Below, piece after piece: positions 38,535 through 48,310 of a stretch of 64,000 bases of DNA. Every line of letters starts with the position of its first letter. Positions within the stretch are counted from its first letter, which is position 1. Source of the DNA: Cognatishimia activa (GTDB lineage: Bacteria; Pseudomonadota; Alphaproteobacteria; Rhodobacterales; Rhodobacteraceae); contig NZ_CP096147.1 in the NCBI RefSeq assembly GCF_026016445.1, positions 1,896,501-1,960,500 of the forward strand, given 5' to 3'. Both the position numbers and the translations under genes were made by a program. A model generated the notes under the pieces. It was not told the origin of the DNA. It did no database searches and saw nothing but the letters and a program-made list of their open reading frames with translations.

Positions 38535-39365
38535 ATGAAACACCTCGCAATTGCCTTCGCTCTGATGGCTTCCACTGCCAACGCATGGGAAATCACCGGG
38601 TTTGAACATCCTGAATCCATCCTCGCAGACGCTTCCAACGAACAGCTTTATGTATCCAACATCGTTGGTCACCCGGCTGAGGCAGATGGCGTTGGTTATA
38701 TCAGCCTGGTTTCCCTTGATGGCAAATTCATTGACCAGAAGTGGTCTACAGGCATGGACGCCCCGAAAGGCATGGCGCTCTTTGGCGACAGCCTCTTGGT
38801 CTCTGACCTCACCAAGTTTCATGTCATCGACCGCACCAGCGGTGAAATCACTCAGACCTTCGCACCCGAAGGCGCGGCCTTCCTCAACGACATCGCGGCA
38901 TCAGGTGATCGCGCCTTTATCTCGGACATGTTCACAGGAGTGATCTACAGCTTTGATGGCAAAGAGGTCACGCCGTTTTATTCTGCGGCAGACTTGCCCC
39001 ATCCAAACGGACTTTGGACCGACGGCGTGACCTTGGTGATCGGCCATTGGGGACCGGGGATGCAGCAAGACTTCTCGACAGAAAAACCGGGCGATTTGCT
39101 TGAGGTGAATATCGCGACCAAAGAGGCCAATACAATCGTCTCCGAGTTAGGCAACCTGGATGGCGTAGCCAAAACAGCAGAAGGTTTCATCGTGAACGAT
39201 TGGATGAACGGAAAGATCTTCTCCGTTGTTGAAGGTCAGGCCACCGAGGTTCTGCAAATGCCGCAAAGCACAGCGGACATCACGGTTTTGGGCGATACGA
39301 TCTACATGCCGCATATGTTTGAAAACCGCATCAGTACGGCAACACTTGAAACTGTGTCTAATTAA
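38535..39365 (+). CDS. Periplasmic beta-propeller protein, SMP-30-like
   Basis: A 276-residue protein with a signal peptide (about residues 1-17, ending TANA) and repeated propeller blades: the pattern EQLYVSNIVGHP, DSLLVSDLTKFHVI, DRAFISDMFTGVIYSF, and similar later blades. The fold resembles SMP-30/gluconolactonase proteins, but the metal-binding residues are not assured, so enzymatic activity is not claimed. It is divergent from the XRE regulator and overlaps the convergent DUF2161 gene by four bases. Confidence 0.8.
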   Translation: MKHLAIAFALMASTANAWEITGFEHPESILADASNEQLYVSNIVGHPAEADGVGYISLVSLDGKFIDQKWSTGMDAPKGMALFGDSLLVSDLTKFHVIDRTSGEITQTFAPEGAAFLNDIAASGDRAFISDMFTGVIYSFDGKEVTPFYSAADLPHPNGLWTDGVTLVIGHWGPGMQQDFSTEKPGDLLEVNIATKEANTIVSELGNLDGVAKTAEGFIVNDWMNGKIFSVVEGQATEVLQMPQSTADITVLGDTIYMPHMFENRISTATLETVSN

Positions 39366-40006
39366 GACTGGCTTCTGGCGAGTCCTTCAGGGCTCGCCGC
39401 ATAAACACCGCGCTCAACCTTGTTGAACCAGCCATAATGGTTGTCACGCATAATAGCGGTGGCGGAAGGCGCGCCTGCCCCTTTCGCCACATCAGCGCCT
39501 CGGCTCGCGCCATGTTCGATCACAAATGCCAAACACCGCTCGGCTTCCTGCTGATAACCGGTAACGATCTTGCCGTTTGTGCCGCCGAGGTTCGGGTCGC
39601 CCACCCTACGGCTGAACTCTTTCAGCAAGGCCCCCTTGCGGGGTTTTGATTTTCGCGGACGGAACTCCGCTGGGTCTGCATGCACGTGGATCGTCTGATC
39701 TGCCAGATTCACTGAAATCACACCAACACCAAGCCGTTTACACAGCCCAACATTGGCTTTGAAAGACCGCCACGCCGATTTACCCTTCCAACGAGGCACG
39801 GCTACGTAAACCCAGTCCGACAAGCGCTGGCGCGCGATGGCTTGTTGTAACAACGTCAGAGAAAACCCAATTTTCAGCTCGACAATGACCGGGTCTTCAT
39901 CCGCCCGACAGGCCACGACATCCGCCGCGCCGACCTCCGCCTTAACGTCAAACCCCTGCCCCTCAAGCCAGGCCTTCACCGGACCATATAACTCGGTTTC
40001 TTTCAT
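39362..40006 (-). CDS. DUF2161 family protein, PD-(D/E)XK nuclease-like
   Basis: A 214-residue cytoplasmic protein. The N-terminal part, KAEVGAADVVACRADEDPVIVELKIGFS, has the D-x(n)-ELK arrangement of PD-(D/E)XK nucleases, with the Asp near residue 29 and ELK near 43. The C-terminal half includes YGWFNKVERGVYA, suggesting a DNA-binding wing. DUF2161 is described as a putative phosphodiesterase; no target is known. It could act in repair or restriction (inference). ATG 40006 gives the conserved MKETELYGPVK start. Confidence 0.82.
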   Translation of the reverse strand: MKETELYGPVKAWLEGQGFDVKAEVGAADVVACRADEDPVIVELKIGFSLTLLQQAIARQRLSDWVYVAVPRWKGKSAWRSFKANVGLCKRLGVGVISVNLADQTIHVHADPAEFRPRKSKPRKGALLKEFSRRVGDPNLGGTNGKIVTGYQQEAERCLAFVIEHGASRGADVAKGAGAPSATAIMRDNHYGWFNKVERGVYAASPEGLARSQS

Positions 40007-40028
40007 GCTCTGCACTTTGCCTCAAAGC

Positions 40029-40067
40029 CCTGCCCGGCATCAAGCATCGATGCTTGTGCCGGGCAGG
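40029..40067 (-). terminator. Long hairpin between the small basic protein and DUF2161 genes
   Basis: A nearly perfect 19-bp inverted repeat (CCTGCCCGGCA plus CAAGCATC against its complement, one bulged T) centred on 40048. There is no long T-run on either side. It may be a terminator, a transcript-stabilising structure or a REP-like element. Confidence 0.55.
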
Positions 40068-40073
40068 ATCAGA

Positions 40074-40250
40074 CTAGCGACCTCCTGTACGCCCCGGGAA
40101 GAGTTTGGGACGTCCGCCAGCCGAAAGCTGAGACTTCGCACCTCCCAGATGGTGTTTCGGTGCAGGTTTCACGGGTGATTTCAACGCTGGCTTCTTAGGC
40201 ATAAGAAGACCAGCGCCGCGCTTGCGCGCAGGTTTTTTGGATTTGGGCAT
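40074..40250 (-). CDS. Small highly basic protein, 58 residues
   Basis: A 58-residue frame rich in Lys, Arg, Pro and Gly: it opens MPKSKKPARKRG and ends GGRPKLFPGRTGGR. There are 10 Lys and 6 Arg, no acidic residue and no Cys, so it is strongly positive and probably unstructured. AGGGGG lies six bases before ATG 40250, a good ribosome site. Its base composition fits the neighbourhood. It may bind nucleic acid or ribosomes (inference); I recognise no family. It is followed by a long hairpin and preceded by two tandem micro-ORFs on the same strand. Confidence 0.65.
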   Translation of the reverse strand: MPKSKKPARKRGAGLLMPKKPALKSPVKPAPKHHLGGAKSQLSAGGRPKLFPGRTGGR

Positions 40251-40313
40251 AATAACCCCCTGAATGAAATGGTAGTTTTCTGCGTAAAAGCAGATGCTAT
40301 GCGCCCGCAGGCG

Positions 40314-40331
40314 TTAGCTGGTCTTGTCCAT
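40314..40331 (-). CDS. Micro-ORF 2 (five codons: MDKTS)
   Basis: ATG-GAC-AAG-ACC-AGC-TAA preceded ten bases upstream by GAGGAG. It is the second of two near-identical units and is followed by CGCC-TGCG-GGCG and CTGC-N6-GCAG hairpins, then the 58-residue gene. Translation is not proven; it could instead be a leader or ribosome-binding decoy. Confidence 0.35.
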   Translation of the reverse strand: MDKTS

Positions 40332-40358
40332 TGTCAGGGTGCTCCTCTGAAAAGGTGG

Positions 40359-40372
40359 GGCGTAGATACGCC
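40359..40372 (-). other. Palindrome between the two micro-ORFs
   Basis: GGCGTA-GA-TACGCC, a 14-base near-palindrome in the spacer of the duplicated unit. It could form a small hairpin in RNA or be a protein site. Confidence 0.4.
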
Positions 40373-40387
40373 AAAGTCGATGACGGC

Positions 40388-40405
40388 TTACTGAGCTTTG
40401 TCCAT
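40388..40405 (-). CDS. Micro-ORF 1 (five codons: MDKAQ)
   Basis: ATG-GAC-AAA-GCT-CAG-TAA with AAGGAG nine bases upstream, 53 bases after the oxyR stop. Its SD-to-stop segment resembles micro-ORF 2: AGGAG, ACCCTG, CAATGGACAA in the same order and spacing. The copies differ in later codons, which suggests an old duplication. Confidence 0.35.
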   Translation of the reverse strand: MDKAQ

Positions 40406-40457
40406 TGGCAGGGTCTCCTTTTCAGATGCCTCACCCTAGCCAGCAGATATGCGGAGG

Positions 40458-41375
40458 TCAAACGCCTTCCTCAAAGTGCCAACGCTGGGTTTCACCGATC
40501 TCTTTCAGAATTTCCGCGAGGCCTTTGAGCTGTTGTTCCAGAGGGTTGGTTTTCCGCCAGATCATGCCAATGGTGCGTTTCGGTGTAGCGTCCTGAAACT
40601 GGGCCAGTGAAACGGATGTGCCGCGCCGTTCCAAAGGCACCGCCATCTCAGGGATCAGCGTCAGCCCAAGGCCCGCGTCGACCATCTGCACAAGCGTCGC
40701 GAGAGATGATCCTTCCATCAGAAGGCTCGGATCAGATTTCTTGATGTCACAGAAAGAAAGCGCCTGATCGCGGAAGCAATGCCCCTCTTCCAGAAGCAAC
40801 AATTTCATTTCCTGCAATTTCTTCGGGCTTGGTACGGGTTTATCGGCGTCCTGGGCAGCGCGAACCAGAATGAATTCCTCATCAAACAGAGGAAATTCCT
40901 GAAAGGCGGGCTCTGACACCGGCAAGGCCGCCACAATGAAATCCAACCGTGAATGTCGCAGATCTTCCAGCAAAGTCTGCGTCACCGCTTCTCTGGGGCG
41001 CAGCTCAAGGTCAGGCAGTTCGTCGGAGAGGCCCCGAATAAAAGCAGGCAATAAATACGGCGCAATCGTTGGAATAACCCCCATGCGAAGCGTGCCTTTG
41101 ATCGGCCCTTCTGACAATCGTGCGAGGTCCCCCATGGCCTCCACCTCAGTCAGCACTTTGCGCGCCCGCACAAGGAACTCTTCGCCCAAGGTCGTCAGCC
41201 TGATCTGGCGCGCGGTGCGTTCCACCAGCGGCGCCTCCATCATGGCCTCTAACTCTTTGATCTGAACCGAAAGCGCGGGTTGGGAAATCGAACAGGCCTC
41301 AGCCGCACGACCAAAATGCCCATGCCGCGCCAGCGCATCAAAATAGCGGAAATGTTTGAGGGTGAAGTTAATCAT
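40458..41375 (-). CDS. oxyR: Hydrogen peroxide-inducible regulator OxyR
   Basis: A 305-residue LysR-type regulator with an N-terminal helix-turn-helix (HFGRAAEACSISQPALSVQIKELE cut across residues 20-43). The redox-sensing pair C200 and C209, in GHCFRDQ and SFCD, is spaced nine apart, as C199-C208 of E. coli. Peroxide oxidises them to a disulphide and turns on targets. It is divergent from katG, its classical target, with about 100 bases between. Confidence 0.95.
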   Translation of the reverse strand: MINFTLKHFRYFDALARHGHFGRAAEACSISQPALSVQIKELEAMMEAPLVERTARQIRLTTLGEEFLVRARKVLTEVEAMGDLARLSEGPIKGTLRMGVIPTIAPYLLPAFIRGLSDELPDLELRPREAVTQTLLEDLRHSRLDFIVAALPVSEPAFQEFPLFDEEFILVRAAQDADKPVPSPKKLQEMKLLLLEEGHCFRDQALSFCDIKKSDPSLLMEGSSLATLVQMVDAGLGLTLIPEMAVPLERRGTSVSLAQFQDATPKRTIGMIWRKTNPLEQQLKGLAEILKEIGETQRWHFEEGV

Positions 41376-41436
41376 AAGCCACAGTTATCAGAGGCAAAGG
41401 ATTTTTCAATTGGAGATTATCGACTTCACCACTTAG

Positions 41437-43656
<2,220 letters not shown>

Positions 43657-43688
43657 TCGAGACCAAATGCCTTGATCTAACCCGTTAT

Positions 43689-43724
43689 TGGCCCGGTGCG
43701 TCCCACCGGGCCATTTCTTTTTCA
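43689..43724 (+). terminator. Terminator of katG
   Basis: A perfect 10-bp stem TGGCCCGGTG / CACCGGGCCA with a five-base loop, followed by TTTCTTTTTC. Confidence 0.9.
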
Positions 43725-43809
43725 ATCCCTGCGAATTCCTGTCACGTGACAACCAGATTCTCTGGCCGTATAAGGCCACCAAAATTGCATGCCCTCGCGA
43801 GGAAAGATC

Positions 43810-44730
43810 ATGACGACTCTGGTATTTGGCCATAAATCCCCCGACACAGACTCCACCGGTTCCCCAATCATCTGGGCGTGGTACCTGAACGAAATCAAAG
43901 GTGAAAAAGCAGAGGCCGTTCTGCTGGGTGAGCCAAACACCGAAGCGGCATTTGTTGTAGAAAAATGGGGCTGCCCAAAGCCACGGATCGTATCTGAATT
44001 CGACGCAGGCCAAGCGGCTGTCATCGTTGACACAAACAACCCGGCAGAGCTGCCAGACAATGTGAATGACCTGGACGTGCAGGCGATCATCGACCACCAC
44101 AAACTGGTGGGAGGCCTGGAAACCAAAGGCCCGATCGACATCACAATCCGTCCGCTGGCCTGCACCGCAACCATCATGTACGACCTGATGGGTGACGACG
44201 CGGTGAAAATGCCAGATTGGGTCAAAGGCCTGACCTTGTCATGTATCCTGTCAGACACATTGGAATTCCGCTCCCCGACCACTACCGACCACGACAAAGC
44301 GCTGGCAGAAAAACTGGCAAGCGAGCTGAACTTGGATCTGGGCGCATATGCGTCTGAGATGTTTGAAGCCAAATCCGACATCTCTGCCTTCTCTGATGCA
44401 GAGCTGATCCGCATGGATTCCAAAGAATACGAAGTCGACGGCACAAAGTTCCGTGTCTCCGTTCTGGAAACCACCGCGCCTAAACTGGTTCTGGATCGCA
44501 AAGACAGCCTGATGGCCTCCTTCAAAGACGTCGAAGCAGAAGATGGTGTTGATCAGGTTCTGCTGTTCGTCGTGGACATACTGAACGAAGAAGCGACCCT
44601 GTTTGTACCGAACGACTTGGTAAAAACCGTTGCCGCGAAGTCCTTTGGTGCCGACGCCACAAGCGATCTTCTTGTGCTGCCAGGTATCATGAGCCGCAAA
44701 AAACAGATCATTCCAAACCTGAAGGTTTGA
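43810..44730 (+). CDS. ppaC: Manganese-dependent inorganic pyrophosphatase
   Basis: A 306-residue class C pyrophosphatase of the DHH family. The metal-site motifs HKSPDTDS near residue 8, DTNN near residue 77 and DHHK near residue 97 are present, and the C-terminal RKKQIIP (KKQ) loop binds phosphate. It removes pyrophosphate from biosynthetic reactions. ATG 43810 has GAGGA six bases upstream; the earlier ATG at 43789 has no site. It stands alone with a strong terminator. Confidence 0.95.
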   Translation: MTTLVFGHKSPDTDSTGSPIIWAWYLNEIKGEKAEAVLLGEPNTEAAFVVEKWGCPKPRIVSEFDAGQAAVIVDTNNPAELPDNVNDLDVQAIIDHHKLVGGLETKGPIDITIRPLACTATIMYDLMGDDAVKMPDWVKGLTLSCILSDTLEFRSPTTTDHDKALAEKLASELNLDLGAYASEMFEAKSDISAFSDAELIRMDSKEYEVDGTKFRVSVLETTAPKLVLDRKDSLMASFKDVEAEDGVDQVLLFVVDILNEEATLFVPNDLVKTVAAKSFGADATSDLLVLPGIMSRKKQIIPNLKV

Positions 44731-44752
44731 TTACACTCGAAAATCAAGTCAG

Positions 44753-44780
44753 AAAGGCGCTCAACAGAGCGCCTTTTTTT
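44753..44780 (+). terminator. Terminator of the pyrophosphatase gene
   Basis: A 10-bp stem AAAGGCGCTC / GAGCGCCTTT with an AACA loop and a run of T. Confidence 0.93.
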
Positions 44781-44828
44781 ATTGGCGAGTAGCCAGTTAC
44801 GTCCAACAGATTAGAAGCATTGCAATCC

Positions 44829-45365
44829 ATGTCTTTCACAGTCGCACCAACGCTCACCACCGAACGCCTGCGCCTACGCGCGTTTCGCCGTGAAGACTTC
44901 GACGATCATGCAGCCCTTTGGGCGCATCCGACTGTGGTTGAACACATCACGGGCGAACCGGCGACACCATCAGAGGCCTGGTTGCGTTTAATGCGCGCCA
45001 TGGGAACATGGTCAATGCTGGGCTATGGCTATTGGGTCGTCGAAGACCGATACGATCAAACCTTCCTGGGCGAAGTTGGCGTGGCAGATTTTTACCGCGA
45101 CATGGAACCCTCGATCCGGGGTATTCCCGAAGCGGGCTGGGTCCTTGCCCCGGAAGCTCATGGTCGTGGTATCGCAACCGAGGCGATGCAAGCTGTTTTG
45201 GCCTGGGTAGATGAACATCTCGACGTCGGAAAAACCGTGTGCATTTTGGATGAAGGCTACTCTGCCTCCAAAAATGTAGCGCTTAAGCTGGGGTACAAAG
45301 ACGTCACACTTACACGTTTCGCCGGCAAACCAACACTCTTGATGGAACGCCCCAGAGCATCCTGA
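44829..45365 (+). CDS. GNAT family N-acetyltransferase
   Basis: A 178-residue acyltransferase of the RimJ/RimL type: it begins TLTTERLRLRAFRREDFDDHAALW, shows GYWVVED, the acetyl-CoA site AHGRGIATEAMQAV near residue 120, and NVALKLGYKDV near the C-terminus. The substrate, whether a protein N-terminus or small amine, is unknown. ATG 44829 is used; a TTG nine bases upstream extends the frame. Confidence 0.88.
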   Translation: MSFTVAPTLTTERLRLRAFRREDFDDHAALWAHPTVVEHITGEPATPSEAWLRLMRAMGTWSMLGYGYWVVEDRYDQTFLGEVGVADFYRDMEPSIRGIPEAGWVLAPEAHGRGIATEAMQAVLAWVDEHLDVGKTVCILDEGYSASKNVALKLGYKDVTLTRFAGKPTLLMERPRAS

Positions 45366-45433
45366 TAAGACAAGATCAACCAAAGGGCCCATTGGCCCCG
45401 CCCCTTATTTATGGCCTCCTCAGGACACGCGAC

Positions 45434-46309
45434 ATGACACAAATCATCGAACACCTTTCCGAAATCTCCGACAACTACGATGCGCTGTTCGTGGATCTTT
45501 GGGGCTGCATGCACAATGGCGTCGAAGCCTTTCCAAGTGCTGTGAAAGCCATGCAGGATTACCGGGCGCGGGGTGGGACTGTTGTTCTGGTTACGAACTC
45601 CCCAAAACCGCGTGCGGGGGTTGCTGATCAGCTCGGTCAATTCGGCGTTCCTGAGGATGCCTATGACACGATTGCCACTTCGGGCGATTCCGCGAGGTCT
45701 GCCATGTTTCGTGGCGTCGTTGGTGAAAAAGTCTATTTCATGGGCGAATGGCAGCGCGATGAAGGTTTCTTTGAACCACTGAACCTGCTTGAGAACCCAG
45801 TGAATATCGAACGTGTCCCGCTTGCCGAGGCAGAAGGTATCGTTTGCTGCGGCCCGTTTGATACCTTGGCGGATCCAGACGTGAACCGCGCCGATTTCCT
45901 ATTTGCCAAAACCAAAGGCATGAAATTGCTCTGCGCAAACCCCGACATCGTGGTCGACCGCGGTGAGGTACGAGAGTGGTGCGCGGGTGCTCTGGCGAAG
46001 CTCTATACAGAGATGGGCGGCGAGAGCCTTTACTTCGGCAAACCTCACCCGCCGATCTACGATCTAGCGCGTCGACGTCTGGCGGAGCTGGGCAAAGACG
46101 TGCCTGACAGCCGTATTCTGGCCATCGGAGACGGAGTTCTGACCGACATCAAAGGCGCCATGGGAGAGGACATTGATTCCCTCTTTATCTCTGGTGGTCT
46201 TGCGGCTGCAGAAACAAAAACATCACATCAGCCAGACCCAGAATTGCTAAGCACTTACTTGAAAACAGAAAAATCAAATCCAACCTATACAATTGGTCAC
46301 CTACGCTGA
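45434..46309 (+). CDS. HAD-type hydrolase, TIGR01459 family
   Basis: A 291-residue phosphatase. Visible are the nucleophile motif I FVDLWGCMHNG near residue 18, VTNSPKPR in motif II, and GDGVLTDIKGA in motif IV. It belongs to the NagD-like subgroup conserved in alphaproteobacteria; the substrate is unknown. ATG 45434 gives a family-like N-terminus. It is the first of a closely packed plus-strand run to the aldolase gene. Confidence 0.9.
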   Translation: MTQIIEHLSEISDNYDALFVDLWGCMHNGVEAFPSAVKAMQDYRARGGTVVLVTNSPKPRAGVADQLGQFGVPEDAYDTIATSGDSARSAMFRGVVGEKVYFMGEWQRDEGFFEPLNLLENPVNIERVPLAEAEGIVCCGPFDTLADPDVNRADFLFAKTKGMKLLCANPDIVVDRGEVREWCAGALAKLYTEMGGESLYFGKPHPPIYDLARRRLAELGKDVPDSRILAIGDGVLTDIKGAMGEDIDSLFISGGLAAAETKTSHQPDPELLSTYLKTEKSNPTYTIGHLR

Positions 46310-46348
46310 CTTAAAAAACGCTTGATTTTCTGCGGTTGCAAAGTAATA

Positions 46349-46386
46349 AAGTTGCCCAACCGGGCGACTTATCGCCCTTTTCTTTC
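46349..46386 (+). promoter_or_regulatory. Candidate attenuator between HAD and MaoC genes
   Basis: Two mutually exclusive hairpins share one arm. The first is AAGTTGCCC (46349-46357) / GGGCGACTT (46362-46370). The second is GGGCGA (46362-46367) / TCGCCC (46372-46377), followed by TTTTCTTT, a terminator shape. The sharing is what one expects of an antiterminator/terminator switch; an ordinary terminator is the simpler reading. Confidence 0.45.
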
Positions 46387-46410
46387 GAGCCCGATTGGGC
46401 GGAGGGTGAC

Positions 46411-46854
46411 ATGTTGGATAATTTGCCTCGCGGAACGATCTGCATTGAAGACATTGAAATGGGCATGGTGCGCTATGTTCAGAAGGTCGTCACAGATGCA
46501 GATATTGAAATGTTTTCTGAGGTCTCAACCGACCGGAACCCAGTGCACCTGGATGACGACTACGCCAACGATACGATCTTTGAAGGCCGCATCGCGCACG
46601 GCATGCTGACCGCTGGGCTTGTATCTGCGGTTATCGGTGAGCAACTGCCGGGGCACGGCACCATCTACATGAGCCAGTCTCTGAAGTTCCTTGCCCCAGT
46701 GCGCCCAGGTGATCTGGTGCGTGCAGAGGTTGAGGTCACAGGCATTGAAATCGACAAGCGTCGCGTGAAACTGGATTGCCGCTGCATGGTCGACGGTAAG
46801 AAGGTCTTGATCGGCGAAGCCATGGTTATGGCACCGTCGCGCAAGTTCGACTGA
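46411..46854 (+). CDS. MaoC family dehydratase
   Basis: A 147-residue single hot-dog-fold hydratase. The active-site region DADIEMFSEVSTDRNPVHLDDDYAND (Asp and His of the D-x4-H pair) and RIAHGMLTAGLVSAV match R-specific enoyl-CoA hydratases. The probable substrate is an enoyl-CoA, perhaps for polyester or fatty acid use. ATG 46411 is set by GGAGGGT five bases upstream; the frame extends further but without support. Confidence 0.93.
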   Translation: MLDNLPRGTICIEDIEMGMVRYVQKVVTDADIEMFSEVSTDRNPVHLDDDYANDTIFEGRIAHGMLTAGLVSAVIGEQLPGHGTIYMSQSLKFLAPVRPGDLVRAEVEVTGIEIDKRRVKLDCRCMVDGKKVLIGEAMVMAPSRKFD

Positions 46855-46887
46855 CCTTGCATTCAAACAGGCTTGCATGCCGCGGGC

Positions 46888-46905
46888 GGCAGGGATAACC
46901 CTGCC
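46888..46905 (+). promoter_or_regulatory. Hairpin covering the ribF ribosome site
   Basis: A perfect 7-bp stem GGCAGGG / CCCTGCC with an ATAA loop ends two bases before the ribF ATG and contains the only Shine-Dalgarno-like segment (AGGG). It could hide the site. No FMN riboswitch is seen. Confidence 0.5.
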
Positions 46906-46907
46906 CC

Positions 46908-47840
46908 ATGCGGATCATTCGTGACTACCAATTTGTAACCCCAGACGACCGTGGTGCCAGCGTTGCCATCGGCAATTTTGATGGTGTGCATATTGGCCAT
47001 CAGTCGGTCATCGAACTCGCGCGCAAAGCGGCGCCGGATGCACCTTTGGGGGTCATGACTTTTGAACCCCATCCGCGTGAATACTTTGCCCCAGATGCGC
47101 CGCCCTTTCGCCTGACCGGCTCTGATGCGCGTGCGCACCGTTTGGAGAAGCTGGGCATTGAACGCCTCTATGAGCTGCCTTTCAACGCCGCCCTTGCAAG
47201 CCTTGAACCGCGGGCTTTTGCGGAACAGGTGATTGTCGAAGGTCTCGGCCTGAAGCACGTGGTTGTCGGCGCAGATTTCTGCTTTGGCAAAGGCCGTGCA
47301 GGCACAGCTGAGGACCTTCAGACCTTTGGCAAAGAGCTTGGTTTTGGGGTCACCATTGCGCCGCTTGTGACCGGTGGCGATGGGCAGGTTTCTTCAACCA
47401 ATATCCGCAATGCCCTCACTGAAGGTCGCCCCCGCGACGCGGCAGCAATGCTGGGCCATTGGCACCGCATCGACGGGCCTGTGATTGGCGGCGAGCAACG
47501 TGGGCGCGAGCTGGGATATCCAACCGCCAACATGTCTATCGAAGGTCTTCATCCACCGAAATTCGGCGTTTATGCCGTTCTGGTGGATATCCTTAGCGGT
47601 CCCCACAAAGGCACCTACCATGGTGCTGCCAGCATGGGCACCCGCCCGATGTTTGGCGAGAACCGCCCAAATATCGAGACCTATCTCTTTGATTTTTCGG
47701 GGGATCTATACGGCACTCCGCTTTCAGTGGGTCTTGTTGAATACCTTCGTCCAGAAGAGAAATTTGACAGCCTTGAAGCTCTGGTCGCCCAGATGGACGC
47801 CGATTGTGCCAAAGCGCGCGACATACTGGCCGCACTATGA
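46908..47840 (+). CDS. ribF: Bifunctional riboflavin kinase / FAD synthetase
   Basis: A 310-residue enzyme making FMN and FAD from riboflavin. The N-terminal nucleotidyltransferase domain has IGNFDGVHIGHQSV (residues about 23-36) and SSTNIRNAL; the C-terminal kinase domain has YPTANM near residue 205. Its stop and the next gene's ATG overlap by four bases (ATGA), so the downstream YcgN gene is translationally coupled. Confidence 0.97.
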   Translation: MRIIRDYQFVTPDDRGASVAIGNFDGVHIGHQSVIELARKAAPDAPLGVMTFEPHPREYFAPDAPPFRLTGSDARAHRLEKLGIERLYELPFNAALASLEPRAFAEQVIVEGLGLKHVVVGADFCFGKGRAGTAEDLQTFGKELGFGVTIAPLVTGGDGQVSSTNIRNALTEGRPRDAAAMLGHWHRIDGPVIGGEQRGRELGYPTANMSIEGLHPPKFGVYAVLVDILSGPHKGTYHGAASMGTRPMFGENRPNIETYLFDFSGDLYGTPLSVGLVEYLRPEEKFDSLEALVAQMDADCAKARDILAAL

Positions 47841-48310
47841 GCAAAGACCCGATTGAACGCGACGGGTTGAAGTCCCGCTTCTGGGAAAAGAAGCCATTGA
47901 ACAAGCTGACCCAGAAAGAATGGGAAGCGCTGTGTGATGGCTGTGGCAAATGTTGCCTCAACAAACTGGAAGATGAAGACACTGGCCAAGTTGCCCTAAC
48001 CCGCGTCGCCTGCCGTCTGCTGGATGATACCAACTGCCGCTGCGCGCAATATGATATCCGTCATCAGTTCATTCCGGAATGCATCGTTCTGACGCCCGAC
48101 AATCTGGACACCCATGCTTATTGGATGCCCAAGACCTGCGCCTATCGCCTCTTGTGGGAAGATAAACCGCTTTATGATTGGCACCCGTTGATCTCCGGCA
48201 CTCCAGAAAGCGTTCATGAAGCGGGTGTTTCAGTCAAAGATATGACCGTATCAGAATTCGAAATTCCCATCGAAGAATGGGAAGACCATATTATCGAGGA
48301 ACCCAGCTAA
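47837..48310 (+). CDS. YcgN family cysteine cluster protein
   Basis: A 157-residue cytoplasmic protein with the Cys cluster CDGCGKCCLNKLED (about residues 35-48) and later CRLLDDTNCRC, likely binding an iron-sulphur centre or zinc. It is homologous to E. coli YcgN, whose role is unknown. It overlaps ribF by four bases, and its TAA shares one base with the aldolase start. Confidence 0.92.
   Translation: MSKDPIERDGLKSRFWEKKPLNKLTQKEWEALCDGCGKCCLNKLEDEDTGQVALTRVACRLLDDTNCRCAQYDIRHQFIPECIVLTPDNLDTHAYWMPKTCAYRLLWEDKPLYDWHPLISGTPESVHEAGVSVKDMTVSEFEIPIEEWEDHIIEEPS

Noticed and set aside
46860-46907. FMN riboswitch before ribF
   Set aside because: The conserved FMN aptamer blocks are absent; only a simple hairpin is present.
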